Below, in pieces: positions 52,833-61,195 of a DNA stretch of 64,000 nucleotides; position 1 is the stretch's first letter; each line of letters begins with the position of its first letter. The translations under genes were made by a program, and so were the position numbers. The DNA is from Micromonospora chersina. Lineage in GTDB: Bacteria; Actinomycetota; Actinomycetes; Mycobacteriales; Micromonosporaceae. The stretch covers positions 1,612,001 through 1,676,000 of the forward strand of contig NZ_FMIB01000002.1 of the NCBI RefSeq assembly GCF_900091475.1, written 5' to 3'. The notes under the pieces were generated by a model, which saw only the letters and a list, made by a program, of their open reading frames with translations, was not told where the DNA came from and ran no database searches.

Positions 52833-55800
52833 CGCGGACCTTTCTGCACGGGGTCGATCCAGTACCGCTGGCGCTGGAACGGGTAGGTGGGCAGGCCGGT
52901 GCGCCGGACCGTGCCCTCGGGGTGCAGGGCGTCCCAGTCGACGTCCCGCCCGGCGACCCAGTCGGCCGCCAGCTCGCGCAGCGGGCCACCGTCGCCCGTG
53001 ACCCGGGCGTCGGTGTCGAGCAGCGCGTCCAGTCCGGCAAGCGCGCCGGGCAGGTCGGCGGCGACCACTGCGGCCCGGTGGGCGAAGGCGCGCCGGCCGA
53101 GCGCCAGGGTGGCGGCCACGTCGGGCAGCGCCGGGGCGTCGCCGGCGAGGTGGGCCCGCAGCCGGGCCAGCGCGGCCCGCAGCGCCGCCGGGGTACGCGC
53201 CGACACCGGCAGCAGCCACGGCCCGTCACCCGGCGGGTCGGCCGGGTCGGCCGGCGGCGGCTGCTCCACCACGACGTGCGCGTTGGTGCCGCCGAGGCCG
53301 AAGGCGCTGACCCCGGCCACCCGGCGCGGCCCCTCGGGCCAGTCGCGCGCCTTGGTGGGCACGTAGAACGGGCCGGCCGACAGGTCGATCTCCGGGTGCG
53401 GGCGGGTGAAGTGCAGGTTCGGCGGGATCACCCCGTGCCGCACGGCGAGCACCGCCTTGATCAGTCCGGCGATCCCGGCGGCGGCGTCGAGGTGGCCGAT
53501 GTTGGTCTTCACCGAGCCGAGCGCGCAGGTCTCGGCGGGCGCGGCGCCGGCGTACACCTCGTGCAGCGCGGCGACCTCGATGGCGTCGCCGAGCGGCGTG
53601 CCGCTGCCGTGCGCCTCGACCAGGCCGACCTCGCCGGGTGCGACCTCGGCGGTGGCGAGCGCGTTGGCCACGGCGGCGGCCTGGCCGGCCGGCCCGGGCA
53701 CGGCGAAGCCGGCACGGTCGGCGCCGTCGTTGGTGACCGCCCAGCCGGGCAGGACGGCGTAGATCCGGTCGCCGTCGGCCTGCGCGTCGGCGAGCCGGCG
53801 CAGCGCGACCACCCCGACGCCGGAGCCGAAGCCGGAACCGTTGGCGCCCTCGTCGAAGGCGCGGCACCGGCCGTCCGGGGAGGCCAGCCCGCCCGGGGTG
53901 TGCCGGTGCCGCGGCCAGGTGACGGTCACCCCGCCGGCCAGCGCGAGGTCGCACTGGTAGTCGGCGAGGCTCTGCGCGGCGAGGCAGACCGCGACGAGCG
54001 AGCTGGAGCAGGCGGACTGCACGGCCAGGGCCGGCCCGGTGAGCCCGAGCCGGTAGGCGACCTGACCGGGCAGGTGGTCGGTGAACTGCCGGCCGATGAG
54101 CCGGGCCTCCCAGTCGTCCGGGTCGACGTCGCCGACCACGGCCGGGTTGTCCATGAGGTGGAACAGGAAGTACCGGTTGGCGGAGGTGGCCGAGTAGACG
54201 CCGACCAGGCCGGGGAAGCGGTCCGGGTCGTGCCCGGCGTCCTCCAGGGCCTCCCAGGCGGTCTCCAGGAACAGCCGGTGCTGCGGGTCGGTCCGGGCAG
54301 CCTCGTCGGCGCCGAACGAGAAGAACCCGGCGTCGAAGTCGGCCACCCCGTCGAGCCGGCCGACGGCCCGCACGTGCCGGGGGTCCGCGCGCAGGCCCGG
54401 CCCGACGCCGAGGGCGGCAAGCTCCTCGTCGGTGTGCTCGTGGACGGAGTCCACGCCGGTGCACAGGTTCCACCAGAAGGTGGCCACGTCCGGCGCGCCG
54501 GGGAAGCGGCCCGCGAGGCCCACCACGGCGATCTCGTCGCCGGTGTACTCGCGGGCCGCGGCGGCGGGCGCGGCCGGCGCGGGCAGCACCGGGGCGCGGA
54601 CCGCGTCGGGCGGGGTGTCGAGCAGCGCCGCCTGGGCGGCCACCGTGGGGTGGTCGAAGAGGCGCAGCAGGGGCAGGCGTACGCCGAACCGCTCGGCGAG
54701 CCGCTGCTGCACCTGGCCCAGCAGCAGGGACTGCCCGCCGACGTCGAAGAAGCTGTCGGTGCGGCCGACCGCCGGGCGGCCGAGCACGGCGCACCAGATG
54801 TCGTGCACGGCCCGCTCGGTGTCGGTGGCGGGCGCCTCCCCGCCCGGTGCCTCGGCCGCCGGGTCGGGCAGCGCCCGCTCGTCGACCTTGCCCGTGACGG
54901 TGAGCGGGAACTCGTCGAGCAGCACGACGGCGCGGGGCAGCGCGTACCCGGGCAGCGCGGCGGCCAGCGCGGCGCGCAGCGCGGCCGGGTCGGGCCGCCG
55001 GTCGCCGGCCGGGCGGGCGTACGCCAGCAACTCGCCGTCGCGGGCGATGGCGCGTACGCCGGCCACGCCGGGCTGGGCCGCGAGCACGGTCTCGATCTCG
55101 GTCAGCTCGACCCGGTGCCCGCGCACCTTGACCTGCCGGTCGAGCCGGCCGAGGCAGACCAGCTCGCCGCCGGGCAGCCGCCGGCCGAGGTCGCCGGTGC
55201 GGTACGACCGCACCCCGTCGGCGTCCACACCGAACCGGTCGCTGTCCTGGTTGAGGTAGCCGGGGGCGAGGTGCCGGCTGCGGACCACCAGCTCGCCGGT
55301 GTCCGGGGCGAGGTCGACCCGGTAGCCGGGGAACGCCGTGCCGATCGGCAGCGGGCCGGTGGCGGACGGGTCCACCGTGGACAGCGGCAGCGCGTGCCGG
55401 GCCACGAAGGTCATCTCGGTGGCGCCGTAGCCGTTGACAAGCACGCAGTCGGGGGCGAACCGGTCCCGGCCGCGGACCGCGTCGGCGTACGTGGCCTGCT
55501 CGCCGCCGAGCAGCACCACCCGGACCGCGTCGAGCCGCCGATCCCCGAGGGTGTCCAGCAGGTACCGGTAGACGGTGGGCGTGCAGTGCAGCACGGTGGC
55601 CCGGTGCCGGTCGAGCTGCTCGACGGCGTGGGCGAGCCCCTGCCGGCGCAGGTCGACCGGGACGACGGCGGCGCCGGTGAGCAGCGCCGGGTAGAGGTCG
55701 GGGATGGCGGCGTCGAAGCTGAACGAGGCGAGCAGGCTGAGCCGGTCGGCCGGGCCGATCGCCAGGGCGTCGATCTGGTTGTCGACCACGTGCGCCAGGT

Positions 55801-56299
55801 TGCGGTGGGTCTGCCCGACCGCCTTGGGCACGCCGGTGGAGCCCGAGGTGAACAGCACGTACGCCAGCGCGTCGGGGTCGACCGGCACGGGCCGCAGCGG
55901 GGCGGGCGGCACCTGGTCGAGCGGCACCACGGTCCGCCCGTCGGCGAGTGCCCGGGCCAGCTCGCGGTGCTCGGCGGCGCAGGCGACGGCGGCCACCCCG
56001 GCGGCGGCCAGCATGTGGCGCAGGCGGTCGACCGGGAAGCCCGGGTCCAGCGGCACGTACGCGCAGCCGGCGGCCAGGGCGCCGAGCAGCGCCGCGACGG
56101 TCGGTGCGCCGTGCGCGGTGAGCAGGGCGACGCGGTCGCCGGGTCGGACGCCGGCGGCGACGAGCGCGGCCGCGTGCCCCCCGGCCGCACCGGCCAACTC
56201 GGCGTAGGCGACCTCGTGGGTCTCGCCGAGCAGAGCCGGACGTTCACCGTGTTGCGCCGCGACCTCGCCGAAACGATTGATGATCATCGGCTGTGCCAT
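52829..56299 (-). CDS. NRPS-PKS loading protein A-T-KS without AT
   Basis: An 1156-residue protein, first in the operon. The A domain (about 10-490) has FTSGSTGVPKA near 153. Pocket residues (FDAAIP, HCTPTVY, LLGGEQA, NGYGATEMTFV) keep the amino-binding Asp but match no code I know. The T domain has FDVGGQSLL near 520. The KS (about 583-1010) has QSACSSS with Cys near 763, EAHGSGT near 898 and NIGHLDA near 933, so it looks active. After the KS the KS-AT linker and the post-AT LPTYPFQRQRYW tail remain, but the ~300-residue AT between them is missing, and there is no ACP. Malonyl loading must come from elsewhere. The ATG follows a 19-codon reading frame by one base. Confidence 0.9.
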   Translation of the reverse strand: MAQPMIINRFGEVAAQHGERPALLGETHEVAYAELAGAAGGHAAALVAAGVRPGDRVALLTAHGAPTVAALLGALAAGCAYVPLDPGFPVDRLRHMLAAAGVAAVACAAEHRELARALADGRTVVPLDQVPPAPLRPVPVDPDALAYVLFTSGSTGVPKAVGQTHRNLAHVVDNQIDALAIGPADRLSLLASFSFDAAIPDLYPALLTGAAVVPVDLRRQGLAHAVEQLDRHRATVLHCTPTVYRYLLDTLGDRRLDAVRVVLLGGEQATYADAVRGRDRFAPDCVLVNGYGATEMTFVARHALPLSTVDPSATGPLPIGTAFPGYRVDLAPDTGELVVRSRHLAPGYLNQDSDRFGVDADGVRSYRTGDLGRRLPGGELVCLGRLDRQVKVRGHRVELTEIETVLAAQPGVAGVRAIARDGELLAYARPAGDRRPDPAALRAALAAALPGYALPRAVVLLDEFPLTVTGKVDERALPDPAAEAPGGEAPATDTERAVHDIWCAVLGRPAVGRTDSFFDVGGQSLLLGQVQQRLAERFGVRLPLLRLFDHPTVAAQAALLDTPPDAVRAPVLPAPAAPAAAAREYTGDEIAVVGLAGRFPGAPDVATFWWNLCTGVDSVHEHTDEELAALGVGPGLRADPRHVRAVGRLDGVADFDAGFFSFGADEAARTDPQHRLFLETAWEALEDAGHDPDRFPGLVGVYSATSANRYFLFHLMDNPAVVGDVDPDDWEARLIGRQFTDHLPGQVAYRLGLTGPALAVQSACSSSLVAVCLAAQSLADYQCDLALAGGVTVTWPRHRHTPGGLASPDGRCRAFDEGANGSGFGSGVGVVALRRLADAQADGDRIYAVLPGWAVTNDGADRAGFAVPGPAGQAAAVANALATAEVAPGEVGLVEAHGSGTPLGDAIEVAALHEVYAGAAPAETCALGSVKTNIGHLDAAAGIAGLIKAVLAVRHGVIPPNLHFTRPHPEIDLSAGPFYVPTKARDWPEGPRRVAGVSAFGLGGTNAHVVVEQPPPADPADPPGDGPWLLPVSARTPAALRAALARLRAHLAGDAPALPDVAATLALGRRAFAHRAAVVAADLPGALAGLDALLDTDARVTGDGGPLRELAADWVAGRDVDWDALHPEGTVRRTGLPTYPFQRQRYWIDPVQKGPR

Positions 56300-56300
56300 G

Positions 56301-56360
56301 TCAGCGGGCTGATGTTTCCCCGTGGACGGCAGGCGCGCAGCGTTCGGTGACTGTGATCAT
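56301..56360 (-). CDS. Candidate 19-residue leader peptide
   Basis: An ATG preceded by a G-rich stretch (GGGGGGGATC) opens a 19-codon frame, MITVTERCAPAVHGETSAR, whose TGA ends one base before the A-T-KS start. The large gene has no ribosome-binding site of its own, so translation could be coupled through this frame. It may be a leader peptide, or a chance frame; no database match is possible here. Confidence 0.35.
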   Translation of the reverse strand: MITVTERCAPAVHGETSAR

Positions 56361-56624
56361 GATCCCCCCCAGGACTTCACACTGGAGGCAGAATAAAGCT
56401 CAATCTCTCGATGGGGAGGGCATCGATACAGGTCAAGCCGAAGGGATGACGGCACGTGGAACTCCGGACGAAGGAATTCGTCCGATCATCCCCCTAGCGC
56501 GTAGACGATTTACCGCGTAGGTGTCTACTCGCGAGTTATTTTACGGTGAAAATACTTCCTGGCCGTGGAATTTCCGCCGTACGGCCCCTTTGCCGCAGCT
56601 CAACCCGGGTCTCGGGGAGCCTGC
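56361..56624 (-). promoter_or_regulatory. Upstream control region of the NRPS-PKS operon
   Basis: This stretch is noticeably AT-richer than its surroundings. It holds the palindrome CGGACGAA-GGAA-TTCGTCCG (56465-56484) and, read on the minus strand, two CTACGCG heptamers spaced 16 bases apart near 56500-56525. TTGACC near 56434 is a possible -35, but I see no convincing -10 at the right distance. No regulator gene lies in or next to the operon. Confidence 0.45.
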
Positions 56625-57020
56625 CTACACATCGTACGGTGGGCGCGGGATCGGGTCGACCATCGCGTCGAATCCCTTGGGGAGTTGTGCCACGAGATCC
56701 TGGAACTCGCCGACCGTGACCGTCTCGCGCAGCGTGGCCAGGACCGCCCGGGCCCCGACCTCGGCGACCGCCGGATCCACGCCGGCCCGCTCCGCGACCC
56801 GGTACAGGAAGGCCACCGCGCCGCCGGTCGCGCCGCCCTCGCCGGGGGCCGCCAGGTAGCTGCCCACCTCGTCCGGAAGCTGCGCGGCGAGGTCCGCCGA
56901 CTCGGTGGCGGTGATCCGCTCGGCGAGGGTCTGGAGCACCGCCCGGGAGATCGTGGCGGCCTGCTCGGTGGGCAGTTCGGCGCGGCGGGACACCGCGTCG
57001 ACGAATCGGGGAAACCGCAC
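56625..57020 (-). CDS. DUF2267 domain protein, second
   Basis: A 131-residue protein of the same two-repeat helical family as the one at 6374-6778, with AVLQTLAERITATESADLAAQLP and AVLATLRETVTVGEFQDLVAQLP as its halves. The GTG start at 57020 has AGGAG seven bases upstream. It ends upstream of the NRPS-PKS operon on the same strand, without sharing its overlaps, so it is probably a separate transcript. The function is unknown. Confidence 0.82.
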   Translation of the reverse strand: MRFPRFVDAVSRRAELPTEQAATISRAVLQTLAERITATESADLAAQLPDEVGSYLAAPGEGGATGGAVAFLYRVAERAGVDPAVAEVGARAVLATLRETVTVGEFQDLVAQLPKGFDAMVDPIPRPPYDV

Positions 57021-57144
57021 AGCCGCACTCCTGTCGTCGCCGGCCGCCGCCGGGTGTCCGACCCGTCCGCGCCGCACGGCCCGGAACGTCGCGCCCGCGG
57101 TTACCCGCGCCCGACGGCGGCAAACAGCGGATCGCCCACGGAGG

Positions 57145-57543
57145 TCAGCGCAGCGCGCCGACGGTCCGGAAGTGGTCGAAGATGAGCTGGTCCACCGGCG
57201 AGACGCGGTCCCGGTCGGCGTAGCCGAGCCAGGCCAGCTCCGCGATCTCGCTCGCCGGCCGTAGCGTGCCCCGGTAGTCGGCGGCGTAACAGGTCATCCG
57301 GACCAGCGTGCCGGCGGCGTGGCCGTGGGCCTGCGCGGTGAAGACGCCCACCGGGACGGCGGACTCCGGCACGACGGTCACGGCCAGTTCCTCGGCGATC
57401 TCCCGGACCAGGGTGGCCAGATCGCTCTCGCCGGCCTCCCGCTTGCCGCCGGGCAGGTACCAGACGTCCCTGCCCCGGGACCGGGTGCTCAGCACCCGGC
57501 CGTCCTCGATCCGGATCCAGGCGACCTTGTCGATCTCGGGCAT
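57145..57543 (-). CDS. NUDIX hydrolase
   Basis: A 132-residue NUDIX protein with the box GGKREAGESDLATLVREIAEEL (G-x5-E-x7-R-E-U-x-E-E pattern) and, before it, WYLPGG. MTCYAADYRG and EIAELAWLGYADRDRVSP fill the family's C-terminal side. The ATG has GAGGAG upstream. It probably hydrolyses a nucleoside diphosphate derivative; the substrate is unknown. A 213-bp gap on its upstream side (57544-57756) shows no other gene or recognisable site. Confidence 0.87.
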   Translation of the reverse strand: MPEIDKVAWIRIEDGRVLSTRSRGRDVWYLPGGKREAGESDLATLVREIAEELAVTVVPESAVPVGVFTAQAHGHAAGTLVRMTCYAADYRGTLRPASEIAELAWLGYADRDRVSPVDQLIFDHFRTVGALR

Positions 57544-57756
57544 GGCGCTCCTCGGTCTCCTCTCCAGCGGCGGCGACGGCCGGACCGCGGTGAACGGCGG
57601 TTCCCCGCGAACCACCGCCCCGGAAGGGTAGTGCCGGCCAGACCTCCCGTCGGCTGCCGGGAATCCGCGGCCGCAGGGTTTGCCGCCGCCACGCGACCGG
57701 GCACATCCGCCCCGACGCCCGGGACGCCGGGCGCCGGCGCGGGACGGAGTTCTCGG

Positions 57757-58149
57757 ATGGGATGGCTGGACAGACTGCTGGGTGGGCCGGAGTCCGCCCG
57801 GCAGGACGTCGCGGAGCGGCTGACCACGTACGGCCCGTTCCGGACCACCACCGAGACGGTCGGGCTGGACGACCGGGAGACCGTCCGGCGGTGGCTGCGG
57901 GACCTCGACCCGGATCTCCGGCAGCAGGTGCACGTGCGCCGGCCGTGGGGCGTGATCGCCGCGGTGAGCGACCACCGCGACCCGGTCGGTGTGGTCATGC
58001 AGGAGCCGGGCGGCCGGGCCTGGGGCGCCTACGTGCCGGGCGCCGACCGCCGGGAACACCTGACGCCCGAGCAGGTCGAGGCCGTGATGCTCGCCGCGCT
58101 GACCTCGACCGGACGGCCCGACGGGCCGGACTGGCGACCGATCGGCTGA
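57757..58149 (+). CDS. Hypothetical protein
   Basis: A 130-residue soluble protein starting MGWLDRLLGGPESARQDVAE. No domain is recognised. It is predicted alpha/beta with a charged N-terminal helix, a central RRPWGVIAAVSDHRDPVGVVMQEP strand region and a C-terminal EQVEAVMLAALTSTGRP helix. The ATG has GGAG about nine bases upstream and codon use is like its neighbours. It lies just upstream of the molybdopterin oxidoreductase on the same strand. Confidence 0.6.
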   Translation: MGWLDRLLGGPESARQDVAERLTTYGPFRTTTETVGLDDRETVRRWLRDLDPDLRQQVHVRRPWGVIAAVSDHRDPVGVVMQEPGGRAWGAYVPGADRREHLTPEQVEAVMLAALTSTGRPDGPDWRPIG

Positions 58150-58207
58150 TCGGGCCGGCCGCCGCGGCGGGATCCGGGCCGGCGCCGCCGCTCGGTAGGC
58201 TCGCCGC

Positions 58208-60349
58208 ATGGCCCGCACCACCCATCCCGGCGCCTGCCCGCTGGACTGCCCGGACACCTGCGTCTGGCAGCTCACCGTGGAGGACGGCCGGGCCGTCGCG
58301 CTGCGCGGCGACCGCGACCACCCGTTCACCCGGGGCGCGCTCTGCGGCAAGGTCAACCGCTACCTCGACGCCGTCAACGGCCCCGACCGGCTGACCACGC
58401 CCTACGTGCGCACCGGCCCGAAGGGCGCCGGGCGGGTCGCGTACCGGCCGGCGAGCTGGGCGGAGGCGGTCGACCGGGTGGCCGCCGGGCTGCGCGCCAG
58501 CATCGAGCGGGACGGCCCCGAGGCGGTGCTGCCCTACTACTTCGCCGGCACGATGGGCCACGTGCAGGGCTGGACGATGGGCCAGCGGCTCTTCGCCCAC
58601 CTGGGGGCGTCCCGCCTGGACACCACCATCTGCACCGGCGCGGCCCGGGCGGCGCTGCGCTCGATCTACGGCGGCTCGGTCGGCTTCGAGCCGGAGTCGA
58701 TCGTGGCGGCGAGGCTCATCGTGCTCTGGGGCGCCAACCCGCTCGCCACCAACCTGCACCTGTGGCCGTTCGTGCAGCAGGCCCGGGAGCGCGGGGCGTA
58801 CCTGGTCACCATCGATCCGCTGCGCACCGACACGGCGGCACGCAGCGACGAGCACCTGGCCCCGCTGCCCGGCACCGACGCGGCGCTCGCCCTCGGCCTC
58901 ATGCGGCACGTGCGCGACGCCGGGGCGGCCGACGAGGAGTGGCTGGCCGCGCACACCGTGGGCTGGCCCGAGCTGAGCGCCCGGCTCGACGAGTGGCCGG
59001 TGGAGCGGGCCGCCGCCGAGTGCGGCCTGCCCGTCGAGGTGCTCCGCCGCCTCGGCGACCGGATCGCCACCACCCGCCCCACCGCCGTCCGGGTCGGCCT
59101 GGGCCTGCAACGGCACCGGGGCGCCGGTCAGGCGCTCCGGGCGATCTGCGCTCTGCCGCTGGTCACCGGCGACTTCCGGTACCCGGGCGGCGGCGCCCTG
59201 GTGTCGACCGGCGGGCACCACCCGATCGACGAGGACCCGGTGGTCCGGCCGCCCGGCATGCCGGCCCCGCCGGCCCGCTCGGTGAACATGAGCCGGCTGG
59301 CGACAGTGCTCACCGGGGAGGCCGACCCGCCGGTGACCTCGCTGGTCGTGTTCAACGCCAACCCGGCCGCCACCGCCCCGGACCAGAACCGCCTCCTCGC
59401 CGGCCTGCGCCGCACCGACCTGTTCACCGTGGTGCTGGAACAGCGCTGGACCGACACCTGCGACTACGCGGACGTGGTGCTGCCGGCCACCATGCAGCCC
59501 GAGCACCTCGACCTGCACTCCTCCTACGGCCACCACTACACGACGCTGAACCTGCCGGTCACGCGGGCGCCCGGCGAGGCGCTGCCGAACACCGAGATCT
59601 TCCGGCGGATCGCCGCGGCGCTCGGCCTCGACCATCCCCGGTTCTCCGACAGCGACGAGGACCTGGCCCGGCAGTTGCTGGCCGGCACGCCGGTCACCTT
59701 CGAGGAGCTGCGCGAACGGACGTACGCCCGGACCACCGGCGTGCCGGTCGGCGCCGCCCCGTTCGCGGCGGGCGGCTTCCGCACCCCGGACGGCCGGGCC
59801 CGGCTGCACGACCCGGCGCTGGCCCGGCTCGGGGTGGACCCGCTGCCCGGGCACACCCCGCCGGCGGAGGCCGCCGACCCCGAGCTGGCCCGCCGGTTCC
59901 CGCTGGTGCTGCTCGCCCCGGCCGGCCGCTTCCTCATGAACTCCACCTTCGCCTCCCTGCCCTGGCACGCCCGGCGGACCGGGCCGCCCCGGGTGCACCT
60001 GCACCCGGACGACGCGGCGGCGCGCGGCCTCGCCGACGGCGACGCGGTGCGGGTGCACAACGACCGGGGCGCGTTCCTCGCGGCGGTCGCCCTGGACGAG
60101 GCGACCCGGCCGGGGTTGGCGTTCACCTACAAGGCGTACTGGGCTCGGCTGAGCCCGGGGCGGTCCACCGTCAACGCGGTCACCGCCGTACGCGACACCG
60201 ACCTGGGCGAGGCGCCGACGTTCCACGACTGCCGTGTCGAGGTCGCGCCGGTGCCGGCCGAGCTGCTGGTCCCCGAGCCGCCCGCGGACACGGCGACCGT
60301 GCCCGCGCCGGCCGCGCCCGCCGAGGCGACGGCCGTACCGGCCGGCTGA
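58208..60349 (+). CDS. Molybdopterin-dependent oxidoreductase (Fe-S containing)
   Basis: A 713-residue DMSO-reductase-superfamily enzyme. Four cysteines for a 4Fe-4S cluster are seen at residues 10, 14, 18 (CPLDCPDTC) and 46 (GALCGKVN). Molybdopterin-binding motifs include GTMGHVQGWTMGQ, LWGANPLATNLHLW, TIDPLRTDTA, and later FNANPAATAPDQ, with the C-terminal dinucleotide-binding MNSTFASLPWHARR. No Tat signal is present, so it acts in the cytoplasm. The substrate is unknown. A TAGGCT box ends six bases before the ATG with no ribosome-binding site, suggesting a leaderless message. Confidence 0.9.
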   Translation: MARTTHPGACPLDCPDTCVWQLTVEDGRAVALRGDRDHPFTRGALCGKVNRYLDAVNGPDRLTTPYVRTGPKGAGRVAYRPASWAEAVDRVAAGLRASIERDGPEAVLPYYFAGTMGHVQGWTMGQRLFAHLGASRLDTTICTGAARAALRSIYGGSVGFEPESIVAARLIVLWGANPLATNLHLWPFVQQARERGAYLVTIDPLRTDTAARSDEHLAPLPGTDAALALGLMRHVRDAGAADEEWLAAHTVGWPELSARLDEWPVERAAAECGLPVEVLRRLGDRIATTRPTAVRVGLGLQRHRGAGQALRAICALPLVTGDFRYPGGGALVSTGGHHPIDEDPVVRPPGMPAPPARSVNMSRLATVLTGEADPPVTSLVVFNANPAATAPDQNRLLAGLRRTDLFTVVLEQRWTDTCDYADVVLPATMQPEHLDLHSSYGHHYTTLNLPVTRAPGEALPNTEIFRRIAAALGLDHPRFSDSDEDLARQLLAGTPVTFEELRERTYARTTGVPVGAAPFAAGGFRTPDGRARLHDPALARLGVDPLPGHTPPAEAADPELARRFPLVLLAPAGRFLMNSTFASLPWHARRTGPPRVHLHPDDAAARGLADGDAVRVHNDRGAFLAAVALDEATRPGLAFTYKAYWARLSPGRSTVNAVTAVRDTDLGEAPTFHDCRVEVAPVPAELLVPEPPADTATVPAPAAPAEATAVPAG

Positions 60350-60442
60350 GCCGGGACTTCCGGCCCGCCGGCGGGGTCCCTGCGCCCCTGCTCGCGACCA
60401 CCTCCCGTCCGTAGCGTGAGGGGCGGAAAGAGGGAGGTCGCC

Positions 60443-61147
60443 ATGCGTACGTGGCAGGTGCGGGACGTGATGACCATCGACGTCGCGACGGTACGGGAGG
60501 GCACGGCGTACCGGGAGATCGTCGACGTGCTGACCGGCCGGCACGTGACGGCGGCGCCGGTGGTGGACGGGGCGGGGCGCGTCCTCGGGGTGGTCTCCGA
60601 GGCGGACCTCATGTACAAGGTGGAGCTGCAGGGGCAGCCGCAGCCGCGGCGGATCCTGCCGGACCGGCACCGGCGCGAGGCGCGGGCGAAGGCCGGCGCG
60701 ACAGTGGCCGCCGACCTGATGACCGCTCCCCCGGTGACCGTCACGCCGGACGCGTCGTTGGTGGAGGCGGCCCGGGCCATGGACGCCCGGGGCGTGAAGC
60801 GGCTGCCGGTGGTCGACGACCTGGGCCGGCTGGTCGGCATCGTGACCCGCGGCGACCTGCTCAAGGTGCACCTGCGGCCGGACGCAGACATCCGGCGGGA
60901 CGTCCGCGACGAGGTGCTGCGCCGCACCCTGGGCGTGCCCGACGGCGTGGTGGACGTGACAGTGCACGGCGGCGTCGTCACCCTCACGGGGCAGCTCGAC
61001 CGCTGGTCCACGGTGCGCCTGGCGCTGCGGCTGGCCCGGCAGGTCAGCGGCGTGGTCGAGGTGGTCGACGCGCTCGGCTACGCCATCGACGACGCGCCGA
61101 TGGCCGCGCTGCGGGCCGGCGGCGCCACCCCGGCCGGCATCGCCTGA
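60443..61147 (+). CDS. CBS-pair protein with C-terminal BON domain
   Basis: A 234-residue protein. CBS1 (about residues 5-70, VRDVMTIDVATVREGTAYRE) and CBS2 (about 95-145, AADLMTAPPVTVTPDASLVEAARAMD with GIVTRGDLLKV) form a Bateman pair that typically binds adenine nucleotides. A BON domain follows (about 155-215, RRDVRDEVLRRTLGV and VTVHGGVVTLTGQLDRW), often a membrane or lipid-associated module. GGGAGG precedes the ATG. Likely a stress or energy sensor; partner unknown. Confidence 0.9.
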   Translation: MRTWQVRDVMTIDVATVREGTAYREIVDVLTGRHVTAAPVVDGAGRVLGVVSEADLMYKVELQGQPQPRRILPDRHRREARAKAGATVAADLMTAPPVTVTPDASLVEAARAMDARGVKRLPVVDDLGRLVGIVTRGDLLKVHLRPDADIRRDVRDEVLRRTLGVPDGVVDVTVHGGVVTLTGQLDRWSTVRLALRLARQVSGVVEVVDALGYAIDDAPMAALRAGGATPAGIA

Positions 61148-61152
61148 GCCCC

Positions 61153-61195
61153 GCCGGCCCGGCGTCGCCCCCCCCCCAGGGCGACGCCGGCCGGC
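61153..61195. terminator. Bidirectional hairpin terminator
   Basis: GCCGGCCCGGCGTCGCCC pairs with GGGCGACGCCGGCCGGC (one bulged base) around an eight-base C-rich loop, exactly between the convergent CBS-BON and GH63-like genes. Confidence 0.7.

Noticed and set aside
56500-56525. SARP-type activator site in the cluster control region
   Set aside because: The two CTACGCG repeats are spaced 16 bp apart, whereas SARP heptamers are spaced 11 or 22 bp apart.
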